A stretch of DNA of 64,000 bases, taken from contig NZ_FOOK01000003.1 in the NCBI RefSeq assembly GCF_900113175.1, positions 1-64,000 on the forward strand, given 5' to 3'. Below, one piece after another: positions 30,249 to 39,801 of this stretch (position 1 is its first letter; every line of letters starts with the position of its first letter). The notes beneath the pieces are model-generated. The model worked only from the letters and a program-made list of their open reading frames with translations. It was not told the origin of the DNA and made no database searches. A program made the position numbers and the translations under genes. This DNA is from Planifilum fulgidum. GTDB taxonomy: Bacteria; Bacillota; Bacilli; Thermoactinomycetales; DSM-44946.

Positions 30249-31418
30249 ATGGAATCCCTGGCGAAACGGATGAAGGATGCGGCGGAGCGGGTTTCCCGGG
30301 ATTGGGAGGACCGCCTGCGCCGGCTGGTGGAAGTGGATTGCGGGACGCACAACCTGTCCGGCGTCACCGCCGTCGGCGAACGCTTCGCTTCCTGGCTCCG
30401 GGAGGCGGGTTTTTCCGTGGAGCACCTTCCCGCTCCGGGATGCGCCGGGGTGTGGGTGGGACGGCTCCCCGGGAGGGGAAAGGGGCGAATCGGACTCCTG
30501 GGGCATTTGGACACGGTGTATCCCGACGGCACGGCGGCGGAGCGGCCCCTCCGACGGGAGGGCAGCCGCTTGCTCGGGCCCGGCGTATCCGACATGAAGG
30601 GCGGATTGCTCGTCGGCCTCTACGCGGTGCGCACCCTTTCGGAGGTTTTGCCCGGCGCGTGGGGGGAGATCCGCTTCGTCCTCAACAGCGAGGAGGAGAG
30701 GGGCTCCCCCCACACAAAGGAGGCGATGCTGGGAGCCCTGGAAGGTTCCGATGCGGTGTTCGTGCTGGAGGCGGCCCGGGTCGACGGGAGCCTCGTCAGC
30801 GCCCGCGCCGGCGTCGCCTCCTTTGTCCTGGAATCCTTCGGCAAGGCGGCCCACGCCGGGGTGGAGCCGGAAAAGGGGAGAAATGCCATCGTCGACCTGG
30901 TCGCGCGTCTCTCCGCCCTGCAGGAACGGGCCGCCGGCCAAAGGGGCTTTCGCATCAACATCGGAAGAATCGAAGGGGGGACGGTGTCCAACGTGGTTCC
31001 GGACCGGGCCCGGGCGGAAATCGACGTCCGCCTCTTCAGCGCAGGCGGGCTGCAGGCTGCGACCCGGCTGTTGGAAGAGGTGGCCGCCCTCCCGTCCGTG
31101 ACCGGCGGAGAGGCCCGGGTGGAGGGCATGCTGTGGTTTCCGCCGATGGAGAAGACGGAAGGGAACCGGCGCCTCGCCGAACTGGCCAAGCGGTGCGCCC
31201 GGTCTCTGAATTTCTCCGTGGAGGATGTTTGGACGGGAGGCGGTTCCGACGCCAACTGGGTTTCGTCCCGGGGGATCCCCTGCCTCGACGGGCTGGGGCC
31301 GGTGGGCGGATCGGACCACAGCCCCGGCGAATACCTGGAAGCGGACAGCATGGTGCCCCGCATCGCCCTTTTGGCCCTTCTGATGGCGGAGGTCGCCGGT
31401 GACGCCGCGGAGGGATGA
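30249..31418 (+). CDS. M20 family metallopeptidase (glutamate carboxypeptidase/CPG2-like)
   Basis: A 389-aa dinuclear-zinc hydrolase. Metal ligands are in GHLDTVYP (His), SDMKGG (bridging Asp) and the catalytic NSEEERGS. A dimerisation insert (about 185-290) includes the AHAGVEPEKGRNAI motif. The C-terminal GGSDANWVSS and GGSDHSPGEYLE complete the family pattern. Start ATG 30249 follows AAGGAGG. CPG2 enzymes remove C-terminal glutamate, but here the neighbours suggest cleavage of a gamma-glutamyl amide, which is inference. Confidence 0.88.
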   Translation: MESLAKRMKDAAERVSRDWEDRLRRLVEVDCGTHNLSGVTAVGERFASWLREAGFSVEHLPAPGCAGVWVGRLPGRGKGRIGLLGHLDTVYPDGTAAERPLRREGSRLLGPGVSDMKGGLLVGLYAVRTLSEVLPGAWGEIRFVLNSEEERGSPHTKEAMLGALEGSDAVFVLEAARVDGSLVSARAGVASFVLESFGKAAHAGVEPEKGRNAIVDLVARLSALQERAAGQRGFRINIGRIEGGTVSNVVPDRARAEIDVRLFSAGGLQAATRLLEEVAALPSVTGGEARVEGMLWFPPMEKTEGNRRLAELAKRCARSLNFSVEDVWTGGGSDANWVSSRGIPCLDGLGPVGGSDHSPGEYLEADSMVPRIALLALLMAEVAGDAAEG

Positions 31419-31625
31419 TCACGGGTTTGGACGGGAAGCCGGCGGGGGCGACTATTTCGCCGGAGACAAGCATAAGCATGGAGCAGGGGCGGGAACTTCC
31501 CGGTCCGCCCCCCGGAGTCTGCAGTTCCTTGAGACACCGCGAAAAGCGTTTGGGCATGCCGCGGGCGGAGCGGCCAGGGCCATGTCCTGCCGCGGCATGG
31601 CAGACAGAGAGAAGGGGGGAGAGCG

Positions 31626-33092
31626 ATGGGCGAGTTGACATCCGCCGTCCTGGGCGGCGAAAGCCGGATGTGGATCGGCGGGCGGTGGGTGGAAGCCGTC
31701 TCGGGTGAATTTGTCGATGTGACCGATCCGGCCACGGGGGAGGTGGTGGGCCGGGTTCCGAAGGGCGGAGGAAAAGACGCCGCCCGGGCGATCGACGCGG
31801 CCTTTTCGGCCTTTCCCGGCTGGTCCCGGCGCACGGGAGCGGAGCGGGCGTCGGTGTTGAAGCGGTGGGCGGAGGCGATCCGAAACCATCGGCAGGAAAT
31901 TTCCCGGATCCTGACCCTGGAGCAGGGAAAGCCCCTCGCCGAGTCGCTGGAGGAGGCGGACGGGGCGGCCGACTTCGTGGAATGGTACGCCGAGGAGGCG
32001 AAGCGGATCTGCGGCGAGACCTTGCCCGGATCCCGAGGGAATCAGCGCATCCTCGTGATCCGCCAGCCCGTCGGGGTGGCGGCCCTGATCACTCCCTGGA
32101 ATTATCCCGCCACGATGGTGACGCGCAAAATGGCGGCGGCCCTGGCGGCGGGATGCACCGTCGTGCTGAAGCCGGCCAGCCAGACCCCCCTTACCGCCGT
32201 CGCCTTGCTGAAGCTGCTGGAGGAGGCGGGCCTTCCGCCGGGAGCGGCCAACCTGGTCACCGGAGAGGCGGGGGCCATCGGCCGGGAAATGATGGCCGAT
32301 CCGCGGGTTCGCAAAGTGTCCTTCACCGGTTCGACGGAGACGGGCAAGAAGCTGATCCGCGCTTCGGCGGAACGGGTGAAGCGCCTCTCCTTGGAATTGG
32401 GAGGCAACGCTCCCCTGATCGTCTTTCCCGACTCCGACCTGGAGCGGGCGGTGGAGGCGACGATCGGGAACAAATTTGAAAACGCGGGGCAGATGTGTAA
32501 CGGCATCAACGTCCTGTACGTCCACGAGTCGATCGTCGACCGTTTTTCCGAACGGCTGGTGAGCCGGGTGCAAAGTCTCCGGGTCGGGCGGGGGACGGAA
32601 CCGGGGGTGAGAATGGGGCCGCTGATCGACGAGCGGAATTTGCGCAAGGTGGAGGCCCTCGTCGAAGATGCGGTCCGGAAGGGCGCCCGGGTCCTGACCG
32701 GTGGATGCCGCCTCACCGGGGAGCCCCACCGCTCGGGAACCTTTTATGCTCCGACGGTGATCGGCGATGTCACTCTGGAGATGCGCCTGGTTCATGAGGA
32801 GATTTTCGGGCCGGTGGCTCCCGTCGTCCCCTTCCGGGAGGAAGGGGAGGTGCTGGCGCGCGTCAATGCCACTCCCTACGGCTTGGCCGCCTACGTGTTC
32901 ACCCGGGACGTCGGGCGGGTGTTCCGCATGGCGGAGAATCTGGAGTTCGGCATGGTGGCCGTCAACGGCACCTCCCTCAGCGTGCCCCAGGCACCCTTCG
33001 GGGGCATCAAGGAGAGCGGCCAGGGGAGGGAAGGAGGCCGGCACGGCATGGAGGAGTTTCTCCATTTGAAGTACATTTCCCTGAATTTGTAA
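31626..33092 (+). CDS. NAD(P)-dependent aldehyde dehydrogenase (semialdehyde type)
   Basis: A 488-aa ALDH. The general-base glutamate motif LELGGNAPLIVF is at about residue 255 and the catalytic cysteine is in AGQMCNG. The Rossmann cofactor strand FTGSTETGKKL and the C-terminal PFGGIKESGQGREGG are typical of succinate-semialdehyde/aminobutyraldehyde dehydrogenases. Start ATG 31626 follows GGGGGGAG. In this operon it would oxidise the aldehyde formed from a gamma-glutamylated or free amine. Confidence 0.9.
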   Translation: MGELTSAVLGGESRMWIGGRWVEAVSGEFVDVTDPATGEVVGRVPKGGGKDAARAIDAAFSAFPGWSRRTGAERASVLKRWAEAIRNHRQEISRILTLEQGKPLAESLEEADGAADFVEWYAEEAKRICGETLPGSRGNQRILVIRQPVGVAALITPWNYPATMVTRKMAAALAAGCTVVLKPASQTPLTAVALLKLLEEAGLPPGAANLVTGEAGAIGREMMADPRVRKVSFTGSTETGKKLIRASAERVKRLSLELGGNAPLIVFPDSDLERAVEATIGNKFENAGQMCNGINVLYVHESIVDRFSERLVSRVQSLRVGRGTEPGVRMGPLIDERNLRKVEALVEDAVRKGARVLTGGCRLTGEPHRSGTFYAPTVIGDVTLEMRLVHEEIFGPVAPVVPFREEGEVLARVNATPYGLAAYVFTRDVGRVFRMAENLEFGMVAVNGTSLSVPQAPFGGIKESGQGREGGRHGMEEFLHLKYISLNL

Positions 33093-33222
33093 GGAGCGGG
33101 AGAAAAACACTCAGCGACCGAAGCCATCCGGACGGGGCCGCCCGGTCCTCCCGCCCGAAGGCGTCTTCGCCGGGGATCCCGTCCGAGAAAAGGGGATGGA
33201 CTGCGGATAAGGAGGAGGGAGC

Positions 33223-34593
33223 ATGGCGGAAGCCGGGAAGGTGACGCTGGACCGGCTGAAGGAGCTGATCAAAGCGGGAGAGGTGGACACCGTCGCCGTC
33301 GGGTTTTGCGACATGCAGGGGCGGTTGATGGGGAAGCGGTACACCGGCGAGCATTTCCTGCGCATCGCCGATGAGGGCAGCCATTTCTGCGACTACCTCC
33401 TGGGGACCGACATGGAGATGACCACGCCCCAGGGATTTTCCGTCGTCGGCTGGGAGAAGGGTTACGGCGATTGGACCGCCAAGCCGGACTGGAATACCCT
33501 GCGGGTGATTCCTTGGCTGGAGAAGACCGCCTGCGTGCTGGCGGACGTGGTGGATGAGGAAGGAAAACCGGTGATGGTCGCCCCGCGCTCGGTGCTGAAG
33601 CGGCAGGTGGGGCGGGCGGCGGCCCTGGGATTCGAGGTGATGATGGCCAGCGAGCTGGAGTTTTACCTGGTGCGGGACTCCTATGAGGAGGCGTTCCGGA
33701 AGGGGTATGCGGGTCTGGAGCTTGGCGGCCATTACAACGAGGATTATCACCTGCTTCAGGGGATGCGCAACGAAGGGCTGTACCGTCGGTTCCGGGAACA
33801 GTTTTCCCGGGCGGACATCCCCATCGAATGCACCAAGGGGGAGGCCGGCATCGCCCAGCACGAGATCAATGTGCGCTATGCCGACGCCCTGGAATCCGCC
33901 GACAGGCACGTTCTGCTGAAGCACGGGATGAAGGAGATGGCCATCCAGAGCGGCGTGTCGGTCACCTTCATGGCCAAGCCCGACCATTCCTGGACCGGTT
34001 CCAGCTGCCACATCCACCTGAGCCTCCGGGACAGGAAAACCGGCCGGAACGCCTTTTACGATCCGGCGGCGGAGGGGGGCATGTCGAAGACGATGCGGAG
34101 TTTTCTCGCCGGCGTGATGCGCCACATGCGCGAAACGGCGATTCTGTTCGCCCCCAACGTCAATTCCTACAAGCGGTACATCGCCGAAAGCTGGGCGCCC
34201 ACCCACATCGTGTGGGGCTGGGACAACCGGACCTGCGGCCTGCGGATCGTGGGCAGCGGGGAAAGTCTGCGCATCGAGAACCGCTTCCCCGGGGCGGACG
34301 CCAACCCCTATCTGGCCTACGCGGCGATGATCGCCTCCGGCCTGGAGGGGCTCGTGAACGGTTACGAGTTGGAGGAGCCCTGCGAAGGCAACGGTTACGC
34401 CCGGCAGGGGTCCGAAACCCTGCCCGCATCCCTGGCCGAGGCGATCGAAGCCTTTGCGGGCAGCACCTTCGTCAGGAGGGCTTTCGGCGAAACGGTGTCC
34501 GATCACTACTTGAACGCCGCCCGGGTGGAGCAGCGGTTCTATGACCAGGTGGTCACCGATTGGGAAAAGCGGCGGTACTTTGAGCGGATCTGA
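33223..34593 (+). CDS. Glutamine synthetase-family ligase (gamma-glutamylamine synthetase-like)
   Basis: A 456-aa GS-fold protein. The N-terminal beta-grasp (about 1-110) has FCDMQGRLMGKR, the catalytic domain has ASELEFYLV, and the ATP/glutamate site is TFMAKPDHSWTGSSCHIHLS with HIHLSL matching the GS signature. The C-terminal block RIENRFPGADANPYLAYAA is as in PuuA/IpuC-type enzymes rather than GlnA. It probably attaches glutamate to an amine before oxidation. Start ATG 33223 follows AAGGAGGGAG. Confidence 0.87.
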   Translation: MAEAGKVTLDRLKELIKAGEVDTVAVGFCDMQGRLMGKRYTGEHFLRIADEGSHFCDYLLGTDMEMTTPQGFSVVGWEKGYGDWTAKPDWNTLRVIPWLEKTACVLADVVDEEGKPVMVAPRSVLKRQVGRAAALGFEVMMASELEFYLVRDSYEEAFRKGYAGLELGGHYNEDYHLLQGMRNEGLYRRFREQFSRADIPIECTKGEAGIAQHEINVRYADALESADRHVLLKHGMKEMAIQSGVSVTFMAKPDHSWTGSSCHIHLSLRDRKTGRNAFYDPAAEGGMSKTMRSFLAGVMRHMRETAILFAPNVNSYKRYIAESWAPTHIVWGWDNRTCGLRIVGSGESLRIENRFPGADANPYLAYAAMIASGLEGLVNGYELEEPCEGNGYARQGSETLPASLAEAIEAFAGSTFVRRAFGETVSDHYLNAARVEQRFYDQVVTDWEKRRYFERI

Positions 34594-34617
34594 TCCGTAG
34601 ACTGGAGGGAAGCATTC

Positions 34618-35385
34618 ATGCGCTTGAAGGACAAGGTCTGCATCATCACCGGCGCCGGAAGCGGCATGGGGAAGCGGGCCGCGGAGATGTTCGCCGCCGA
34701 GGGGGCAAAGGTGGCGGTGTTTGAGCTGAAGGAAACCGCCGGGCGCTCCGTCGCGGAAGCGATCAACCGCGCCGGGGGAGAGGCCGCCTTTTTTCCCTGC
34801 GACGTTTCCGATGAGGCCAGCGTCCGGTCCGCCGTCGAAGCGGCCCGCCGGCGGTTCGGCCGGCTGGATGTCCTGTACAACAACGCCGGGATTATGCCCG
34901 AGGAGGACCACTCGGTGATCGACACCTCCGTCGAGGTGTGGGACCGGGTGATGGCCGTCAACGTGCGGGGGATTTTCCTCACCTGCAAATATGTGATACC
35001 GGTCATGATCGAGCAGGGGAAAGGCTCCATCATCAACATCGCTTCCTTCGTCGCCTTCGTCGGCTGCAGCGTGCCCCAGGACGCCTATACGGCCTCCAAG
35101 GGAGCCGTCGTTTCCCTGACCAAATCCCTGGCCATCCAGTTTCGGCCCAAGGGCATCCGCTCCAACGCCATCTGCCCGGGACCGATCGAGACCCCGCTGC
35201 TCACCGAGTGGCTCCTCCGGGACGAGGAGGCCCGCAAACTCCGACTCAGCCGGCAGCCCAGCGGACGCTTCGGCCGGCCGGAGGACATCGTCTACTGCGC
35301 CATCTATCTTGCCTCCGACGAATCCGACTGGACCAACGGCGCCATCATCACCATCGACGGGGGAATCACCAGCAATTATTTTTGA
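34618..35385 (+). CDS. Short-chain dehydrogenase/reductase (classical SDR)
   Basis: A 255-aa Rossmann oxidoreductase. Cofactor motif TGAGSGMGKR at residues 11-20, NNAG at about 87-90, and the catalytic YTASKGA. The acidic residue after beta-2 (FELKE) suggests NAD(H). Start ATG 34618 follows GGAGGG. It ends the operon and is followed by a terminator. It could oxidise an alcohol or amine-derived intermediate; substrate unknown. Confidence 0.88.
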   Translation: MRLKDKVCIITGAGSGMGKRAAEMFAAEGAKVAVFELKETAGRSVAEAINRAGGEAAFFPCDVSDEASVRSAVEAARRRFGRLDVLYNNAGIMPEEDHSVIDTSVEVWDRVMAVNVRGIFLTCKYVIPVMIEQGKGSIINIASFVAFVGCSVPQDAYTASKGAVVSLTKSLAIQFRPKGIRSNAICPGPIETPLLTEWLLRDEEARKLRLSRQPSGRFGRPEDIVYCAIYLASDESDWTNGAIITIDGGITSNYF

Positions 35386-35393
35386 AGGGGCAA

Positions 35394-35424
35394 AAGGGAA
35401 TTCCACCCGGCGGGATTCCCTTTT
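35394..35424 (+). terminator. Rho-independent terminator of the amine operon
   Basis: AAGGGAAT / ATTCCCTT stem with a GC-rich loop and a TTTTT run, starting 9 nt after the SDR stop codon. Confidence 0.85.
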
Positions 35425-36034
35425 TCGCCGTCCTTCTTGATCATTGCGGGGTTTTTTTCCGACACCGGGGTTTTTGCCGCTGTCCGGGAGTGTTTGACGG
35501 CCGACTGGGGACTTGGGGGGTTTTCAACGACACTTGGATCACATATTTTTCATCCGTTATGGGTTTCGCCGTCACGTTCCCCTTTTTCGATGGATGGAAG
35601 GATGGGATGGGGATCGGATCGTCCGATCCGGGGCTTTTGAACGGTTCATTTTCCGTTTCCGCTGCGGCTGGCTTCCGACAAGGGCAACCCGTCTTGGTAT
35701 TGCATGGTTGACAGGGGACGTTTCAGGTCGGCATGCTTTTTCCGATTCGACACAGCCGGGCCAAGAAAAATCATCAGACGTCCGTTGATCATTCCCCCGT
35801 TTGGATGCAACAGGAGGATGGGCGGGTTCCCGCGCCTTACAATGCATTGGCATGTATCGCAAGGATTTCCAAAAAAGTTTTCCTTTCCTGGTTGGCAACC
35901 CGCAGCGAGATGCCGAAGGTCTGAAAAAAACCGTTGACTCTGCCGATCACTGACTTTTCGTATTTGCATGCAATTGCCATCGACCTCTCCATGTGCCACA
36001 ATCCCTGTTAAGAACCCCGTCTTGAGATGATCGG
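35425..36034. other. Gene-free intergenic stretch
   Basis: About 600 nt with no ORF that has a convincing start, ribosome-binding site or motif. Composition is more A+T-rich and irregular than the flanking operons, as expected for decayed sequence. No clear promoter is identified for the lipoprotein gene that follows. Confidence 0.5.
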
Positions 36035-36719
36035 ATGAAGAAAGGATGGATCCTGCCCCTCTCCGCTGTCCTGATCTCTGCACTTTTCGGCTGTTCTCAG
36101 GTAGAACCTTGGAAGCCGCAGATGCTTCCAAAACAATCGCTCGAAAGCGGGAACCGATCCGAGCTCCGCGAGATCCGAGCTCCGCGAGAAAAAAGAAATT
36201 CACCCGAGCGAGCCGCTGATTCGTCCCGGACAGATCACGAAGATCAACGGGTTCGGCACCTTTGAGCTCCTGTACAACGTTCATCCCTTCGAAGAGGTCC
36301 ATCTTTCCCCCCTGAAAATCGATCTGGATAGGATCAAAATCTTCAAAGTGACTGACATCACCTCGCCGTTTCGGGAAGATCTGAAGAAGTTTGGTTGGAA
36401 GGGGAATAAAGCGGCATACATGGTTCAAATCGAGTATTCCATTGAAAATCCGGGGGATGCCGCGCTCCGGCTGGAACCGGCTCCCTTTCAGTCCCTCGTC
36501 CTGTCCGGCGGCGGACAGGCAACCGGGCGGCCAATGCAAAGTGATTCCGACAGCAGGTTTGAGGGGAAAGGGAAGAAAAACCGTCAGGTCATCTGGTTTG
36601 TCTTGGATCGAAAACCCGGAAAGGTCCGATCCCTTCGGCTGACAACCGGAAAAGTTTATAATCTGGATGCTGCCCGCTGGCACGGCGAATCCAAAAGGGT
36701 TGAGATTTTCATAAATTGA
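36035..36719 (+). pseudogene. Lipoprotein of unknown function, frameshifted by a 16-bp tandem duplication
   Basis: The N-terminus MKKGWILPL...LISALFGC is a lipoprotein signal with a lipobox cysteine at residue 20. The body (INGFGTFELLYNVHPFEEVH to the C-terminus) lies in another frame. The cause is visible: the 16-bp unit GATCCGAGCTCCGCGA occurs twice in tandem (36156-36171 and 36172-36187). Removing one copy restores a continuous protein of about 222 residues. The second half resembles extracellular beta-sandwich domains that bear on telokin-like DUF4352/DUF5067 proteins, a weak impression only. Confidence 0.8.
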
Positions 36720-36843
36720 TGATGGGAAGTTGATATTCTCCAGGCGTCGCCGCGGTTTGATTTTTTTGGTGGGGGCAGGTGAATCCCGAAAGAGGAGACG
36801 GAATGCACGTTTCAAGGAAGCGGTTTTTCGCGAGGTGATTTTA

Positions 36844-37344
36844 TTGCGCGTGGTGATCGTTTCCGACACGCACATCCCCAAGCGGGCGAAGCGCTTGCCT
36901 TCGGCGTTGATCCGGGGGCTTGAGCGGGCGGACGCCATCCTGCACGCCGGCGACTGGGTGGATGAGGCGGTCATCGAGGAGTTGGAAGCGTACGCGCCGG
37001 TGTACGGGGTGGCCGGAAACTGCGATCCCCCGGAACTCCGCCGGCGATTGGGGGAGAGGCGCATCGTCCGGCTCGGGGGATACCGGATCGGGTTGGTGCA
37101 CGGGGAGGGGCGAAAGGGCACCACCCTTGAAAGGGCCTTCGCCGCCTTCGCGGGGGAACCTCTCCATCTGCTCGTCTTCGGGCACACGCACCTTCCCTAC
37201 AAGGGAAGGCACGGGAACACCCTGGTCTTCAACCCGGGTTCCCCCACCGACCGGCGGCGCAGTCCCCGCTTCTCCTACGGCGTGGCCCTGCTGGGGAAAA
37301 GGGGGATCCGCGTGCGCCACGTCTGGTTTTCCAGTCGGGAGTGA
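36844..37344 (+). CDS. Metallophosphoesterase (YfcE/MJ0936-type)
   Basis: A 166-aa calcineurin-like phosphodiesterase. Motif I SDTHIPKRA (residues 8-16), motif II HAGDW, motif III GVAGNCD, and the C-terminal GHTHLPYKGR give the full set of metal ligands. Start TTG 36844 is chosen because it gives the standard LRVVIVSDTH N-terminus and follows GAGGTGA; an ATG 38 codons upstream adds an unusual arginine-rich leader. Natural substrate unknown for most family members. Confidence 0.87.
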   Translation: MRVVIVSDTHIPKRAKRLPSALIRGLERADAILHAGDWVDEAVIEELEAYAPVYGVAGNCDPPELRRRLGERRIVRLGGYRIGLVHGEGRKGTTLERAFAAFAGEPLHLLVFGHTHLPYKGRHGNTLVFNPGSPTDRRRSPRFSYGVALLGKRGIRVRHVWFSSRE

Positions 37345-37597
37345 GGAAGTGGAATACCTACATTAGGGTGAGTCGGGTTCCCGGCCCTATTTTTATATCA
37401 GGGTTTACCGATTCAGTTGGTGGTACTGTGCCCAGGAGTAATTGGGCGATTCTGATCCGTGGGAAGCAAGGGGTGGAGGCATTTCTCCTTCACCGGCTCG
37501 CGTTCGTCCCTGAGAACAGTGTTTCTATCCGAGCGCTGGAGGATCAGGTTCTGGAAGGTCTACAAGATGGCGACGCGTTTTCACATGTCGTTCCGAT

Positions 37598-38200
37598 TCA
37601 TGGAAGAAGGTCCGGGAAGTTTTCATCCAGTTCGACGACCTTTTTTCCGATCAGATAGCGTTTCCCGCCGGGGTACGTTTCGAAGCGCAGCACGTACACA
37701 ACCGGCTGATACTTGCCGGATGTCAAGTGAATGTATTGGACCCTTGCCGGTTTAAGGTTTTCCGGCAATTTCGCCGTTGGCTGTTCCGACATCGCCCGGA
37801 CCAAACGGCCAATTTTCCCCTTGTCCCGAATCGTGGCCCGTTGCTTTTCCTCCGGGGCATACTCAAGCAGAATCATCTTTGTCGGGGCAAATTCCTCCAG
37901 GCTGATCTCGCCGAGACTTTTTTCCGTGTACACCGAACATCGGTTGGTATGGCCGTTGCGAATGGCCAGCCATCGGTCTTGAGGCAATCCTTTGATGGTT
38001 CGAATGGCTTCCCCTGAATCCGTTTCGGCGACCGCTTTCCCGGCGGCCTCTTCTTTTATTTCCAACTGAGGGTGCAGGTTGTACTCGGCGTTGTTGTAAA
38101 GAAACCTCCGTCCGTCAAAGGGGACCTCCGGCAACGGAGAGCAGCCGGCGATCCACAGGAGCGAAGCGAGCAACAGACCTGAAACGGATCCTTTGAACAT
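37598..38200 (-). CDS. Lipoprotein of unknown function
   Basis: A 200-aa exported protein: MFKGSVSGLLLASLLWIAGC is a lipoprotein signal peptide with the lipobox cysteine at residue 20. Start ATG 38200 follows GGGGGAG by 7 nt; another ATG two codons upstream is too close to that site. No family recognised in the mature part, which has alternating beta-like segments (VQYIHLTSGKYQPVVYVLRF). About 250 nt of gene-free sequence separates it from the convergent phosphoesterase. Confidence 0.75.
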   Translation of the reverse strand: MFKGSVSGLLLASLLWIAGCSPLPEVPFDGRRFLYNNAEYNLHPQLEIKEEAAGKAVAETDSGEAIRTIKGLPQDRWLAIRNGHTNRCSVYTEKSLGEISLEEFAPTKMILLEYAPEEKQRATIRDKGKIGRLVRAMSEQPTAKLPENLKPARVQYIHLTSGKYQPVVYVLRFETYPGGKRYLIGKKVVELDENFPDLLP

Positions 38201-38539
38201 GTGCATTCTCCCCCGAACCAATTTTTCCTTAAATCTACAATAAAGGCAAGCGCGATGGGAATCCTTTTTTCTCATCGCGATGCGCGAAGGTCCGGCTCCC
38301 GGGCGCTTAAGACCAGTCGATGGTCCTTGGGCGGCAAACGTCCACCCTTCCGGCACCGTCCATCTATGCCGAAAAAACCCGTCCTCTCCGCGATTTTCAT
38401 GAAAATCCTGACCGCCGGACGGTCAGAGGCCCTCCGGGCCCACTGTCGGGACCGGGGGGCATTTGTTAAAATGAAACCAGATTTTCTTTTTTGATGGACA
38501 AAATCCTGATTGTAATTTCGCTCGCGGGAGGGAGAAAGG
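38201..38539. other. Intergenic region between divergent lipoprotein and YedE-type genes
   Basis: About 340 nt; nothing is recognised beyond possible promoters. The AT-rich ATTTTCTTTTTTGATGG around 38482-38497 could be part of the promoter of the yedE-type gene. Confidence 0.4.
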
Positions 38540-39787
38540 ATGCCCAAAGGCCTTTACAATAAACTGTTCGGCACCTATTGGAACCCGTATTTGGCTGTCG
38601 GCCTGGCGGGAGTGCTGAGCGCCCTCTACTTCGGCGCGACCGGCACCGTCTGGGCGGTGACCGGCGAGTTTACCCGTTTCGGCGGACATCTCCTGGAGGC
38701 GGTGGGGGTGGACATTTCCCGATGGGCATACTTCGAGATGGTGAAGATGGAGGGAATGCCCTGGATGCGCACCGATGGCTGGATCGTCTTCGGCATGCTG
38801 TTCGGTGCGCTGATCACCGTTTTGTTGGGCAATCATTTCAAGCTGCGCGTCCCGCAGTTGAAGCGCCGCCTCGTGCAGGGGTTCGTCGGCGGAGCGATCG
38901 CGGGCTTCGGGGCGAGGATGGCGCTGGGCTGCAATCTGGCCGCCTTTTTCACGGGAGTGCCGCAGTTCTCCTTCCATTCGTGGATCTTCATGGTGTTTAC
39001 GGCGGCGGGAACTTATCTCGGCGTCAAGGTGGTGCAAACCCCCTGGTGGAGGGGAAAGCCCAATTTGAAGCGCGTTTCGGCGGGGAAAAGCGCCCTGCCC
39101 GGGAAGAAGGCGCCGCGGCGGAAGGTGCAGCCCGTGCTGGGACTGCTGGTGATGATCCTGTTTGCCGCCATCGTCGTCCACTATTTTCTTTCGGGAAAGC
39201 CCCTTTTGGCCGTGGCCGCCCTGTTCGGAGCCGGCTTCGGGATCCTGATTGAGCGGGGGCAGATCTGCTTCACCTCCGCCTTTCGGGATCTCTGGGTCAG
39301 CGGGCGCGCCGTGATGACCAAGGCGCTGGCCGTGGGGATGATGATCTCGGTGGTGCTGACCTTCTGGCTCATCCAGTCCGGGATGACGCCGATCATCAAG
39401 GTGGCCGCCCCCAGCACGGCGCTGGGAGGTCTCCTGTTCGGATTGGGCATCGTGCTCGCCGGCGGCTGCGAAACGGGCTGGATGTACCGCGCCATGGAGG
39501 GGCAGGTGCTCTTTTGGGTGGTGGGAGCGGGCAATATCGCCGGGGCGACGTTCCTGGCCTATGCCTGGGACCACCTGGGCCTGTACGACGTGCTGACGAA
39601 GGGATTTGCGCCGATCAACCTGCTGGAGGAGTGGGGTTCCTGGGGAGCCCTGTTCGGAACCCTGGCGATGTTGCTCTGCTGGTTCCTGCTCGCCTCCTGG
39701 TGGGAGAAGTTTTACCGGTTCGGCAAGGGACTCAGGGTGGAAAAACCCCGGGTGGCCCTTGGCAGGATGGCCGGAAAACATCAATAA
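38540..39787 (+). CDS. YeeE/YedE family membrane transporter (selenium/sulfur uptake, YedE-like)
   Basis: A 415-aa polytopic protein with about nine hydrophobic helices. The paired family motifs ARMALGCNLAAF (first half) and VLAGGCETGWMYR (second half) carry the conserved cysteines of the thiosulfate/selenium transporter family, with FGILIERGQICFTSAFRD between them. The gene start is in a good context (GGAGGGAGAAAGG). The next gene, 15 nt downstream, is a TusA-like protein, the common YedE-TusA pairing. Known homologs import thiosulfate (YeeE) or are linked to selenium metabolism (YedE). Confidence 0.88.
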   Translation: MPKGLYNKLFGTYWNPYLAVGLAGVLSALYFGATGTVWAVTGEFTRFGGHLLEAVGVDISRWAYFEMVKMEGMPWMRTDGWIVFGMLFGALITVLLGNHFKLRVPQLKRRLVQGFVGGAIAGFGARMALGCNLAAFFTGVPQFSFHSWIFMVFTAAGTYLGVKVVQTPWWRGKPNLKRVSAGKSALPGKKAPRRKVQPVLGLLVMILFAAIVVHYFLSGKPLLAVAALFGAGFGILIERGQICFTSAFRDLWVSGRAVMTKALAVGMMISVVLTFWLIQSGMTPIIKVAAPSTALGGLLFGLGIVLAGGCETGWMYRAMEGQVLFWVVGAGNIAGATFLAYAWDHLGLYDVLTKGFAPINLLEEWGSWGALFGTLAMLLCWFLLASWWEKFYRFGKGLRVEKPRVALGRMAGKHQ

Positions 39788-39801
39788 GGAGGTGTGGAGA
39801 G

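Noticed and set aside
31399-31638. Short ORF between the M20 and aldehyde dehydrogenase genes
   Set aside because: No ribosome-binding site and low-complexity Gly/Ala/Arg content; probably spacer.
35646-37187. 513-aa minus-strand ORF across the lipoprotein and phosphoesterase region
   Set aside because: It spans a recognisable plus-strand phosphoesterase and a lipoprotein; no conserved segment was found in it.
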